Assembly: GCA_948567375.1 (NCBI GenBank)
Contig: OX419756.1
Location: 2,733,001-2,797,000 of the forward strand
Reading direction: 5' to 3'
Source: Lunularia cruciata
Taxonomy: Eukaryota > Streptophyta > Marchantiopsida > Lunulariales > Lunulariaceae
Length of the DNA: 64,000 bases
Both the position numbers and the translations under genes were made by a program. Position 1 is the first letter of the stretch; each line of letters starts with the position of its first letter. The notes under the pieces were generated by a model. The model was not told the origin of the DNA. It did not search any database and saw only the letters and a program-made list of their open reading frames with translations. Below are positions 11,130 to 21,690 of this stretch, piece by piece.

Positions 11130-11800
11130 AAGAGTGATCTCTGACTTGTGCATCTTCAAGAAACCCATGACTTACCAATTGTTGGTCACATGGGTGTAGA
11201 CAAGATCTTAGGTACCCTCCAATGCCAATGGTGGTGGCTTAACATTGCACGAGATGTTCAAGAGTTTGTTTGATCTTGTGAGATTGCCAACATAGCAAGG
11301 CTAACAACCAAAAACCAATTATACTCTTTCAACCACTCTCCATTCCATCCACTTGATGGGAACACGTGAGCTTAGATCTCATCACATCATTGCCCAAGGC
11401 AAAGCAAGGTCACACAACAATTGTGGTGTTTTTGGATCAGCTTAGTAAGCAAATCTATTTGGCACCAACTTTTAATATTATGGATGCTCTAACATTAGCA
11501 TAGATCTACTTTGACAATATCTTCAAGCATCATGGGATATTTCATGTACTTATCTCCGACCATGATCCTCGATTCATTGGAAAATTTTGGCAAGTACTCT
11601 TCCAAATACTCGGCACCAAGTTTACTTTGTCCATGGCCTATCATTCTCAAACTAATGGATGAACCAAATGTGAAAATTTCATCTTGGAGGATATGGTTTG
11701 TCTTTGTCAAAGTTCAGCATACCAATTGGGATGAATGTCTTATAGTTATTGAGTTTGCATACAATAATTCCAAATAAGTAAGCACCGGATTCTCTCCTTT
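11130..11800 (+). pseudogene. Integrase remnant
   Basis: The readings GHTTIVVFLDQLSKQIYLAP near 11408-11470, IYFDNIFKHHGIFHVLISDH near 11500-11560 and FIGKFWQVLFQILGTKF near 11573-11625 are the gypsy integrase core. The glutamate motif (usually YHPQTDGQTERVN) is mutated and includes a stop (YHSQTNG then TKCEN near 11640-11680). Integrase inserts the cDNA into the genome; this copy is dead. Confidence 0.8.
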
Positions 11801-11969
11801 CTTCCTTAATTTTGACCAAGACCCACTTGTCCAAATTCCTTTTTTTCTCCTCCTCCATCTCATGTTTCTCATACTTATACCTTCTTGAGCACCATATCCC
11901 AATCCCTCCAACAAGCCAAATTTTATCTTCTTGTTGCTCAAAATTATCAAAAACAATATGCACACCACT

Positions 11970-12743
11970 TGTAATACCCATAACTAGACATATCATCAAG
12001 AGGAGAAAATTGGCTTGGTAACATCTGGAAGGATGTTATGTATGATGGGCTAGGTAGATAAGATAGAGGTGTCACCAAAATAGGACTTCTACTAATAAAG
12101 CAAGAGCCAAAAATAATCTAAATTTGTAACACCAAAAGCTAGACATATTATCTAAAGACAAAACTCAGCCTGGTAACATTTGGAAGGATGTTATATATGA
12201 TGGGCTAGGTAGATCTGATAGAGTTGTCACCAAAATAATACTATTAATAATAGAATAGGAGCCAAAATAGCCTAGAAACTTCAAAGCCAATTTTAGAAAC
12301 CTAAACGGATGAATTAGGACTCAAAACTATGCAAATTTCTCACTCCCCACCCCCCCCCCTTTTGATGGAAGAAAGGCCTCCTAAACTGCACCCCCCTGGT
12401 TTGTCTTCTTGAGAGCTTTCCAACGATGCCTCATCCACATAATTTGTAGATTCCTACCAGAAGATTCCCTAAAGATTCTTTTTGGTCAAAGAGAGTTTGA
12501 CCAACCAGATAGGATCAGAACCAACATGTCACCCATGCATGCAACTAATCTAAGGGTGGTGGAACTTTTTGATATGTCATCAATCCATGTATACGATCCA
12601 AGGGTGGAGCTTTCTTCGATGATGTCTTCTTTGTTATATAATACAATCAAGGTGTTCCTTTGGGGTATCAGAGTTTGATTGTGGAACTTGTGTTTTCTCT
12701 TCTACATTTCTCTTGTGATTTCTTCTATACTCAGAATATTACA
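11970..12743 (+). mobile_element. Solo LTR of another retrotransposon, nested in gypsy
   Basis: The element starts TGTAATACCC and ends ATATTACA, giving short inverted ends TGTAATA/TATTACA. Flanking 5-mers CCACT and CCACC look like an imperfect target duplication. The left part is duplicated: the start phrase recurs at about 12126 and GGAAGGATGTTATGTATGAT recurs at about 12184 as GGAAGGATGTTATATATGAT. Gypsy integrase-tail sequence continues on both sides, so the insertion is nested. A homopolymer of ten or more C lies near 12347. Confidence 0.65.
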
Positions 12744-12942
12744 CCACCATTGTCATGATCTCACCTTTCAACTTGGTGATAAGATCATGCCTCTTCTAGT
12801 AACCTACCCCTTCTACTTGATACATAAGTCCATAAACTTGCTCCTATTTGGATAAGACCCTTTGATATCATCTAAATCATTTTTCTTGTTGCTTATTGAC
12901 TTGCTTTGCCTTGTCATATGTGCATCCACCCTATCTTTCATA

Positions 12943-13361
12943 TTTTTAGAAGTATTTAGGAGGTTACTTGGTATCTTCCAAGTATTGAGTAACATGCATG
13001 CCAAGTGGTGACTTCTAAGAGGAAGCTTCTTGGCTAGCTTAGCTTGCACCCCAAGTAAGTAGCTTCTAGAAGGAAGCTTCTTGGGAAGCTTCCAACTAAC
13101 TTAGCTTGTACGCCAAATAAACAACTTTGAGAAGAAAACTTCTTGAAAAGCTTCCAGGTTAACATGACTTGCACTTTAAAAAAGTGGTTTTAGGGAACAT
13201 CTTGAGAAGCTAGGGAACAAGGTTCTTGTATAATCCCTATAAATACCAAAGCCCAAGCTCATGCTAGGCATTCAGAGTTTCTCTCATTCAAGAGTCCCAA
13301 TATGATTTTTCACTTTGATCTTCCATTCTCTTATTTCTCTCCTCAATTTTGGTCTTTCACA
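12943..13361 (+). mobile_element. 3' LTR of decayed Ty3/gypsy element (5' end truncated)
   Basis: Similar to the LTR at 7289-7720 from the phrase 'tagaagtatttagg' onward, ending GGTCTTTCACA at 13361. It lacks the first ~100 bp. The TATA box is TATAAATA at 13238-13245. A minus-strand pol fragment abuts its right end. Confidence 0.8.
13022..13245 (+). promoter_or_regulatory. Dense heat-shock-element-like cluster and TATA box in LTR
   Basis: GAAGCTTC (13022-13029), TTCTAGAA (13064-13071), GAAGCTTC (13073-13080) and GAAGCTTC (13085-13092) are followed by TATAAATA (13238-13245). Three perfect inverted GAA/TTC pairs fall within 29 bp, the densest cluster in the window. Confidence 0.5.
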
Positions 13362-15081
13362 TTAGGACTTCTTGCATGTGATGCGTATGTTTTGCCTCTA
13401 TCTTGCTAAATATATTAAAATATCATCCAATAACACATGACATACCACTCCAACAGCTCATCCAACACCCAATGTTCTAATCCACTATTGGAGCATTAGT
13501 GAGCCCAAAAGATTGAACTCTCTTTTCAAAATGCCTATAACTTGTGCAAAATGTAACCTCTTTCTTATCCTCTCTATCAATAGAAATATACTAATAGCTG
13601 CTTTGAAGACATATTATGATCCATTCAAAGATCTAGCAAGCATCAGTTCAAGGCAAAGAATATGCATTTTTCATTATTTGTTTATTGATATCATGTTATT
13701 CAATAAAGAAGTAAAGTCCTCCATCCTTCTTTGGGACAAGTAGAATTGGTGCTTCCCAAGGAATGTACTATGTTATATGAAATCCTTCTCCAATAACTCC
13801 ATAATTGTTGTCGAAATGCTCTCCCAACCCCTTTGGTGAAACCGATACATTGGCCTACTCACTAGAGTACTTCTTGAAGGGCATACCATGATAAGAAGGT
13901 AACCTGTTTGATAGATCTTTTGGAGACACATCTACAAACTCCTCAACTATTTTATCAACCATTTTTTTAAGGCTTTTAGTCCTCATTAGATTTTTCGTGC
14001 ACAATTGGCTTGATCTACACCACAAAAATAAGAATATCTTCCTCCAAAGCTTGATCTATGGTTACTTTATTGATAAACTTCTTATCTTGGGATTGACTAT
14101 TCTTAGGTGTCTTACTCTAAGGTGCTAGAAATTCTAATTTTTAATTTTTACCTTGATGTTGTACTTCAATTTATCATTAGGTCCAATCAAATTGAACCTT
14201 ATAACGTTCAAGCCAAGGCAAATCTAGAATGATATCATAATATAGAGATGCCAGTGTAAACCTCATACACTCCAAATACTCTTTCCCAATCTTGAATATA
14301 ACAAGATATGAGATACAAATGCAAAATCATTTCTACCATACACCATCATTAATTTACTTTCAATTATTGGTTTGATAAGAATATATAATTCCTTTGTTAA
14401 TTGCATGGACATGCAATTAACAAAAGGGTTCCCATGTTGAGATTGGTACTCTTGAATTCTTCCCATGTTAAGATTGGCATAACAAACTAGCGTTTAGCTT
14501 GTTGCACTTGGAATTGCAACCATACTTTTTCCATTACATCCAATTGGCTTGAAACCAAGAGAATATATCTCCATTCATCATGTAGATTTATAGTTTGTAA
14601 ATAATGTTCATAGTCAACATAAAATTCTCCATTATACTTGAGAGATTCTTGCTTTCAAATTCATTGAGATTCAGAAATTGGATTTGCTTTTCTCTTTCTC
14701 AAAATGGTACTCTCTCTACATGCTCTTGTCATTGATGGCCTCTTTCTTCCAACAATCAAGTAAGGTGTTCAGTTTATTGCTACATAGCAATCATAACTTT
14801 ATGTATTTACCATCATGATTATTACTCTATCAAACTATCTATAATTATCTAAGTTAGCATGTAGATGCAACACATTCATGTTCTTTGTAAGTTACAATCA
14901 AAAGTATCAAGGTATCATTGGACAAGGTAATCACATTCAAAAAATTCTACCCAAAGTGTGAGATGATGAATTACAAAAAATGATGTTTGTGTAATAAATA
15001 GATAAAAAAACACAATGGTTTGGGAGAAATAGATTTGGTGATCCATAAATTCCATCTATCTCATTTTTTCTCTTATATTAA
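13362..15081 (-). pseudogene. Ty3/gypsy gag-RT fragment, inverted
   Basis: On the minus strand, from right to left, the fragment holds gag-like sequence (to about 14500), protease (near 14260-14470, including KPIIESKLMMVYGRNDFAF, equivalent to KPIIGSRLMMANGRKCFAF of the plus-strand element) and RT, ending inside the RT region. The left end has the complement of the DDIL region near 13410-13430. It starts at a primer-binding-like CTCTTATATTAA next to a minus-strand LTR, so it is the 5' half of a second element. Confidence 0.75.
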
Positions 15082-15591
15082 TATAAAAGACCAAGGAGAG
15101 AGATAGGAAAATAGAAGAGTAGAGTGAAAGATCACATTGGGACTCGTGAATAAAGAAAACTATGAATATCTAGCATGAGCTTTAACCTTTGGTATTTATA
15201 GAGAACATACAAAGCTCTTTAGAAGCAACGCAAGAAGATTCCTAAAAGATACTTTCTTAGAGTGCAAGTTTAGCTAATCGTGAAACTTCTTGACAAGCTT
15301 CCTTCTAGAAACCATTTACTTGGCATGCAAACTAAACTAGGTGTAAAGTTTCACAAGAAACTTTATTTTTAAAGCCACCTACTTGGCATGCAAGCTAAGC
15401 TAGTCAGGAAGTTTCCCAACAGGTTTTTTCTTAGAAATCACCACTTGGCATACATGTTAGTTGATATTTGGAAGGCACCATGAAACTTCTTTGATGCTTT
15501 TAGAATATTTTTATAATTCCTAGCTAATTTAAACTAATTGCTATGTTATTATTCTCAACTAACTCATATGTAATCTCCATATTGTTATAAC
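15082..15591 (-). mobile_element. Ty3/gypsy LTR, minus orientation
   Basis: Reverse complement of the LTR family described above, next to the gag-RT fragment on its left. Heat-shock-like motifs persist, including GAAACTTC and TTCTAGAA near 15284-15312 and GAAGTTTC near 15400. Confidence 0.75.
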
Positions 15592-15674
15592 ACCCATCCA
15601 AGAGTACAAGAAGGAAATCAAGCATAGTGCCCAATGAAACACCCAAGAGATGTTACAAAGTAACAAGAGCAGAG

Positions 15675-15815
15675 TTATTTGATACTTGGAAGGTACCAAG
15701 AAGCTTCCTAGATATTCCTAGAATATTCTTATAATTCTTGGTTAATTTGAGCTATTTTCTATTTTGTTAATCTAAATTACTCTTATGTAAACTCCATTTG
15801 AGACATTTGGAGGTA
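15675..15815 (-). mobile_element. Partial gypsy LTR, minus orientation
   Basis: A second, shorter piece of the inverted LTR ('acttggaaggtaccaagaagcttcc' onward) follows the longer one after ~80 bp, probably from an older insertion or a local duplication. Confidence 0.55.
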
Positions 15816-15825
15816 TCATTATCAC

Positions 15826-16075
15826 TCTCATATTTTACCATATATTTTAAGCAATGTGTTCCATTGCAGTGTAGAGAGCATTGGTTGGTGCAATCCATAG
15901 CAAATCAATTACACTAGGTGAAGCTTCTCCAGTTGTTTGTAGACCATAAGACTTGCATATCTTAGGTCATGCAGTGCATGTTCTTCCTAAGGCTTAGCCC
16001 CATTTTACCCAGTTGTCTTTTCCTTGGATGGTCTTGATGGGGCCTTCCTATCTTTCTTGCTTTCACACAGGGTCA
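15826..16075 (+). mobile_element. 3' end of non-LTR retroelement (5'-truncated)
   Basis: Matches the last ~250 bp of the non-LTR family seen at 48400-48700: a decayed coding tail (LHRRAL-type, GDASSDAPVICRSYDL equivalent) and then the 3' module with the 'ggcttagcccc' hairpin and the GATGGGG...CC hairpin. Severe 5' truncation is typical of target-primed insertion. Confidence 0.65.
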
Positions 16076-16084
16076 TGTTTTCTC

Positions 16085-17525
16085 ACATCTATCACATGTA
16101 TAATTTAGACTAGGCTTCCAGAATCAAACTCTATGCAAACCTACATAGCAATAGTGTCCAGCTGCCCGCCCACCATTTCCTTATCATCAAAGATTCATGT
16201 TCAACTTAGTTAGAGCTTCAGCACCATCGTATTCTCTTCTTGCAATTGGGTATTCAATCCTTGGTATTTGTCTTCAAAAGTGGCCCCATCAAAGATTCCT
16301 TTCCAATGTATTCTCTTCTTCCAACTGAATCTCCCGTCCTCGTCCTTGGCATTTGTCTTCCAAAGTGGCCTTGTATTGATGGCTCAATCCTGCCCATCAA
16401 TCATGAAAAATGCAAACTATCCGTGCTCTCGAAAAAGGGAAGGCATGAAATTTATGGATAGTCATCCAAATTTCGTCAAAAGAGGACTATTGATTCTTGA
16501 ACAATCTTTTCTGTTACATGTAACAATCAATTCAAGGATTTATCTTATTCCGGGCAATATAACTTATTGGTGAAATTTTGGTTCATTGGCCAGTCTGTTT
16601 GCTTCGCCAAATACTTACTGGTGTTTTCTTAGCTATGCATTATACATATTATGTGGATTTAACTTTCTTAAGCGTAGAACACATCATAAGAGATGTGTAA
16701 GGAGGTTGGATACTCCGGATATGCATCCTACTGGAGTCAATGGCTTTTAATTGTAGTTGATCTTCATTCATTTCGTGCAATTTTGAACAAATTAACAAGG
16801 AGGACAAGGACCGACTTAGACGCTCCCGGGCTTGAGCGAATGTGTAAAGGCTGAAAATCTCGTACACGTCGTGATGCAAAAGTTTCTTGTTTTTCTTCCT
16901 AGTCCTTTTATTCATTTATCAATCAAATTTGTGAGTATTGTTATAATGCTATTTGGGGAGCCTCTATGACATATCCTTCCTAGACATACATTCGATACTC
17001 CAGGAATAGATTGAGTATTATAAATATGAATATATATACAAATATTTCTTAAAAGAGAATATAATCTGTAATATGTGAAATATATGGGAAAAAACATGTT
17101 TATGTTGTCCTGCATAATAGTTAAAACATACGTATATAGAAATACTTCGTATTCATATTCTAACAATAAACCGATGTATAGTAACATATGTTATATTCAT
17201 CTATCTAGTATCTTCAGGAATATATAATTCGTTTTTGTTTTTTTGTCATTTGGTATCCGTTCTGTTCTTCTGGTTGTGCAAGATCAATTTTCAGTAATTA
17301 GGATCTGAACAATCTTTCCACTCTCCAAGATACTTACCAGAACATGAGTAATGTGCTTTTAATGATGCAGTATTTGGAAATGGATGATGAATGTGGGAAG
17401 ATGACATAAACAACTTTCATTTCAACCGAAGAAACCATATTTGTAACTCAATAATCTCAATGATGCTTTTATTCTAATGTATCTAAAAATTATGTATTAA
17501 TCATATCATAAATTTTTTTTCACTA
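16085..17525. repeat. Dispersed ~1.4-kb repeat, copy 1
   Basis: Direct repeat of 57285-58810, starting at TCACATGTATAATTTAGACT and running to the CACTACGGTTA region. Short ORFs differ between copies, so it is probably noncoding or a decayed element. An inner part also occurs inverted at 52820-53060. Its right end lies exactly where the dioxygenase fragment begins. Confidence 0.75.
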
Positions 17526-18223
17526 CGGTTACTTGGTGTGCTGCCGCGCTATGCGAGGAGTGATGCACTGATTCAATGGTTTCATCTCCCCAACTCATTT
17601 TGTTTCCATTACTGGACTGCGTGGGAGGAGAATGACGAAATCGTCTTGACAGGATCCATTCTGGTGCCTGCTGATGAGTTTTTCACCACTCAAAGACTCA
17701 ATCTGAGGTACAAATTAACTGAGATTCGACTCAATAGAGCCACTGGTGTCGCCTCGAAGCGTATTTTGGTTCCGCATTTGAACCTCGAGTCAGGCCAGAT
17801 CAATCAGAAGTATTACGGACGGAAGTGCAGGTACATATACCTTGCCATCATGGAGCCTCTTCCGACGTGGGTCAAGGTTTCAGGAGTGGCTAAAATCGAC
17901 CTTCAAGCTACCGATGCAGGGTCATCTTCAGCTGCTGCTAGTTCAGAAACTGTTGTGGGTATCAGACATTTTGCAGATGAGGACTGCTTGGGAAGTGAAC
18001 CATTTTTCGTCCCGCGAACTTCTGACCACATGCTGCTGAAGATGACGGATACCTAGTGACTTACCTCCATCATCAAGCTACCACCCTCTCTGAGCTCGTG
18101 GTCATGGATGCTTAGTCTCCCACTCTCGACACCATTGCCATTGTCAAGCTCCCAGGAAGAGTACCTTACGGTGTTCATGGAATATTTGTCAGTGAAGAGC
18201 AACTATCAACGCAGCTCCAATAG
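17526..18223 (+). pseudogene. Carotenoid cleavage dioxygenase (CCD/NCED family), C-terminal fragment
   Basis: The frame opens with LPRYARSDALIQWFHLPN and FCFHYWTAWEENDEIVLTGS, which corresponds to the family motif FHLWNAWEE and retains the third iron-binding His. ILVPADEFF, LTEIRLNRATG, HLNLESGQINQKYYGRK, YIYLAIMEPLP, VSGVAKIDLQ and EPFFVPR follow in family order. After about 18025 the match continues in another frame: EDDGYLVTYLHHQATTLSEL, then a TAG at 18113-18115, then IAIVKLPGRVPYGVHGIFVS with the fourth iron-binding His, ending at TAG 18221-18223. These enzymes cleave carotenoids oxidatively, giving precursors of abscisic acid and other apocarotenoids, often in plastids. The N-terminal two thirds are missing, and the frameshift plus nonsense codon make it a pseudogene. 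Assignment to NCED or another CCD subfamily is not possible. Confidence 0.85.
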
Positions 18224-18563
18224 CTCCAATCTCTGTCAGGATAGGCTGGTCCTGAATTCTATTCCTTTTGCGGTTGCCAAAAGTAGGATCGTGGACCTGT
18301 TGGATGCATTTCTTCTGTATCCGTTGTGTCCAGACTGCGTGGTTGTGTCCAACATATCAAGGAAAGTATGACTTTGAGGAAGCTTTTTGCAGTGTGTACT
18401 TAAAATTTAGTTACAATCTCTCAGATACCTTGATAACCATAAAGGTACGTTCTCAAGTCTCAGTCCAGTTCACTTCCTCCCACTGCGGCTGAACAATTTC
18501 GTGTGTATGCCAAACACGAGATTGGACATCAAAATGCTATATCAGAAGCACATGGAAAAAAGT

Positions 18564-18583
18564 AGGCTGATTGTAATCAGCCT
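18564..18583. other. Perfect 9-bp inverted repeat (hairpin)
   Basis: AGGCTGATTGTAATCAGCCT has two 9-nt arms and a 2-nt loop. It sits next to the phrase CCTGCAGTGCGTTTGTTTGG, which recurs in similar form near 18790 (CCTGCAGAGCGTTTGTGTGG). Confidence 0.6.
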
Positions 18584-18829
18584 GCAGTGCGTTTGTTTGG
18601 ACTGTTATGGGAACTGGGTCAGCGTGTGGGTCATAGTAGGACTGAAAGAAGTCCCAGGTTTTAGAAGATGTATATATTACTGAAATTATATGGCTCAATC
18701 CTTATGTTTCGAATCAGGTTCAAGCTCCATAAACTGCGAGGCAATGAATTTCTTTTACTCTTCAACTCACATGCTGTCCTGCGATCAGCCTGCAGAGCGT
18801 TTGTGTGGACTGTTACTGGAAGAATTAGG

Positions 18830-18970
18830 CAAGTGGGACTATGAGTGCTTCGGAGATATCGATTCGGCTCTGACAGACAAGTGGGACTCCTGATGCTTTG
18901 GAGTATCAATTCGGCTCTCACGACAAGTAGGACTTCTAGTGATTTGGACATATTGAATCCGTCTTCTCGG
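18830..18970. repeat. Degenerate ~47-bp tandem repeat, three copies
   Basis: Units start at 18830, 18878 and 18924 with CAAGTGGGACT, CAAGTGGGACT and CAAGTAGGACT, and share the inner phrase GATTCGGCTCT or close variants. Periods are 48 and 46 bp, so a reading frame is not maintained. Confidence 0.65.
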
Positions 18971-20296
18971 TCTGTCGTGGATCGCTCTGGTAAATCCTGC
19001 GACTCCTTGAGTCCTTCGAATATCTTAAACGCCCCCAGGGTAACTTGAATCACGTCTATTCTAATCTATTCGTCATTAAGATTTCTTCAGTTAGCAGTTA
19101 CAGCATGAAATGTCTGCACCATTTCCATCAAATATGGTGCCCTTAACACTAGCACCGTGATTTGCACGTAACTGGGTGAACAACTCATAGTCGTGAATGA
19201 CTTTGGTATTCGAGCTTCGTTTGCTTTTGACGGGAAGGAGGAACCGTATTTATGTTCAAGACTGCAGAGCTATGGCAGATTTTCAATAATCAATGTGGAG
19301 GATCAAAATAACCACACTGCTTTGATTCAGTTCTTCAGAGATTGTGCGAAACGAGCAGCCACTGAAGTGAGTATTTGATAAGAAACGTAAATTGAGTTAT
19401 GTATGAACGATTCCAAATCTGCGAGTTCAAAGCCAGGAGGATTCATCCCGTCTGGCAATGCCGCAAGTATTGATCACTGCTTACGCAATCTTTGTGGAGC
19501 ATTGAGCTTCCGAAACCGTTTGGCTATGACATGTCTTAATTGCAGGACCAGGTTTGAATCTAATGCGCAAGACCTAGAGAACCTCGAGAACGGATTCCTG
19601 AGAAGCTCACCGGGCGGGGGTCGCCTGCGTCACAAGAGGATATCGATGCACAATCTTTTAGAAGCAACGCCATCATATAAAGTGTACGTCAGCGTCATCG
19701 TATAAAGTACCACATGGGTACACATACAATTGCCTAGTCTGGTCAAAGACCATTACTGTGTAGTTCGGAAGGACCTCTCATTTCTATCCAACCAGTTTAT
19801 TGTAGAGACGTGGCAAATTGTGGATTGAATTTCTTTTTGCATGCTGTCTATTTGACACTCGACTGATACAAGAAAGAAGTCTTGCACGCGAGTACCGCGG
19901 GAACTCACGTGGTTTGCAGACATGCTTGGTCATGCGCTAGCTGAAACATTCGTCGTATGCACTGTAGAGGCGTATGTCGGTTGTCATAAGTGGGTGAGCT
20001 TCAAATGTTTACGGATGACGATAAGAGCAGGGGAGTGGTCACCTGGATCCAGATGTCACGCAAATCTACAGTGCTTGAAAAGAGGGGTAGTTTGTGTCAA
20101 TGCAAGCGTACCATGTATGTGTTTGGCGTCAACGAGCTAGAAGTAGATACTCGTTACTGAAACTGGGTAATACAATATGAAACCAGTGCTTGTGCTGTGC
20201 TGTGTCCTGTCTCCTGTATATTTAACGGTCTCCTCGGAGTGCTCAAGATGAGGGATGAGGAATTGGAACTCGACCAAATTCAATTTGCTAGAGAAC

Positions 20297-20386
20297 GAAG
20301 GCGACCGCGTAGAGAACACGAAGGATGGGAAAATCCCATCAAGCCGTACAAGGGAGAGACGAAAAAGGTAAAATAGGGCTAGTCCC
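20297..20386 (-). mobile_element. 90-bp 3' tail of non-LTR retroelement with target-site duplication
   Basis: The minus strand reads the 3' module of the non-LTR family: the GGGG..GCCC hairpin, CGTCTCTCCCTTGTACGGCT, the second hairpin and GCGGTCGCC. It is flanked by CAATTTGCTAGAGAAC (20281-20296) and CAATTTGCTAAAGAAC (20387-20402), a 16-bp duplication with one mismatch. Nothing but the 3' tail was copied, so this is an extremely 5'-truncated insertion. Confidence 0.8.
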
Positions 20387-20519
20387 CAATTTGCTAAAGA
20401 ACCGCACAATGAGATTCGAACTGAGAGCTTCTTGAGTAGCAAACAAACTGCAGAGTAAACTGACCGCCTTCAGATGCTTAAATAGTTACCAATTTGTGCG
20501 AAGAAGTCGCGCGAAGGAT

Positions 20520-21081
20520 CCCGGCAATGACTGCAGTTTCTCAAGACCAGGTAAGTCTAACTATACCAAAGTTGGTTGAGTTTCCAAAACTGTTGAAATT
20601 GACCTGCAACTCTGAACAACTCTGAACAGTTGATCGTTGCTAGTTCCTCTAGATCGAATGATTCCGGCAATAATTGAGTTGTCGAGCAACCCAGATAAGT
20701 CTGGCTGTTCCAAGTTAGCTATAAGTATCCAAAACCGCTGGGAAGGACCTCCAACTCTCAACAGTCGTAGATTTTCAATTCCTTCAGGTGACGAAATCGC
20801 CCGAATGATTCCGGCAAGGACTGCAGTTTCCCGCAACAAGACAAGTCTAGCTGTTCCAAGTTGGCTAAGTCCGCAAAACTGCTGGGAAAGCCAGCAACTC
20901 GGGCAGAAAATCCAACTGAGCATCGGAGAGGCCGCTCTGCAAACCTTTTGCGCGACTCATGGAAGCAGGTCTCTGGGAATACCAAGCAGCGAAGTAGTCG
21001 TTTAAGACGTGATATAATGCTAGATGCTATTCGCATTTGCCACGGTTTCTCTTTGTCACCGCAATCTTCATTGTACTCCAT
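20520..21081 (-). pseudogene. Leucine-rich repeat part of broken NLR gene
   Basis: The minus strand encodes LRR units of the plant NLR type: GFPSSFADLANLEQLDLS, CCGKLQSLPESFGRFRHLKE and LKIYDC, followed in shifted frames by ELEVLPSGFG and LPESFDLEELATINCSELF-like units. The spacing fits ~24-residue LRRs (LxxLxxLxLxxCxxLxxLP). Stops and shifts break the frame from 20758 on. It lies 1.4 kb downstream, on the same strand, of the NB-ARC fragment at 22528-23276, so both probably belonged to one receptor gene. Confidence 0.7.
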
Positions 21082-21243
21082 GTATCCACTATTATTTGGG
21101 GGAAAATCACATCCTCCAACCGTTAATCTCGCCTTAAGAAATGAAATAAGAAACTAAAATTATCATAAAACAAATGTGACCTAAAGTTGTCATAGTTGAA
21201 GCCCACCCATCCATCCATCGTGCTGTGTATAAAACAACTCCAG

Positions 21244-21310
21244 GTCTCCATGCCTAACTATCAAGTAATCATTCCAGGTCTTCATGCCTAACTATCAAGT
21301 AATCATACAA
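21244..21310. repeat. 33-bp tandem duplication
   Basis: CCAGGTCTCCATGCCTAACT and the following bases up to AATCATT are repeated once with one change (TCTTC for TCTCC). Probably noncoding. Confidence 0.7.
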
Positions 21311-21424
21311 GACGAACCCTATTTTAGAACCACCGCTTCAAGGTTTCTCCTTGTTGGAGGAGAATGGATGTATGACTCCCCAAAAGCTACAACGGCTACA
21401 AGTTTCTGATGATGTTCATGCTCA

Positions 21425-21690
21425 ACTGTGTTTCGGACTCCCTTCCAGTTTAGATTTACAAACGAATTCAGATTTAGAAGACATACCTGATAAATAGATC
21501 TAATTCAGTTGGAAAAATTGAATTGGTTAAGGAAAAGGAAAAGGAAAAATTTGTAAAGGAAACAACTGTGTTTTGGATTCCCTTCCAGTTTACATTTACA
21601 AATGAATTCAGATTTAGAAAAATATCTAATTCAGTTTGGAAAGATTAATTGGTTAAGGAAAATGAAAAGGAAAAGTTTGTAAAGGAGGGA
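21425..21690. repeat. ~140-bp tandem duplication
   Basis: Two copies start ACTGTGTTTCGGACTCCC (about 21427) and ACTGTGTTTTGGATTCCC (about 21566). Both end in an AAGGAAAAGGAAAA tract before TTTGTAAAGGA. A small internal deletion distinguishes the second copy. It lies in the gap between the NB-ARC and LRR fragments. Confidence 0.7.

Larger units (their letters stand above)
7721..12942 (+). mobile_element. Internal region of decayed Ty3/gypsy retrotransposon
   Basis: Gag, protease, reverse transcriptase, RNase H and integrase remnants appear in the order typical of Ty3/gypsy elements, where integrase comes last. Many stops and frameshifts show that the copy is dead. A solo LTR of another family (11970-12743) interrupts the end of the integrase region; gypsy sequence resumes after it, as comparison with the inverted copy at 5538-5860 shows. 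The individual domains are listed separately. Confidence 0.85.
18224..20280. other. Low-similarity region with short ORFs, no recognised gene
   Basis: I recognise no protein family. The longest frames are 19403-19705 (100 aa, containing ALSFRNRLAMTCLNCRTRFE with a CxxC pair) and 19193-19378. GC content is higher than in the neighbouring transposons, so these could be decayed exons, but splice structure cannot be assigned. Contains a hairpin (18564-18583) and a degenerate tandem repeat (18830-18970). Confidence 0.4.

Noticed and set aside
16240-17187. Several short ORFs in repeat Q
   Set aside because: Not conserved in frame between the two Q copies; no similarity recognised.
17519-17530. Splice acceptor at the start of the dioxygenase fragment
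   Set aside because: No AG with a pyrimidine tract precedes the first aligned codon; the border looks like a repeat junction, not an exon start.
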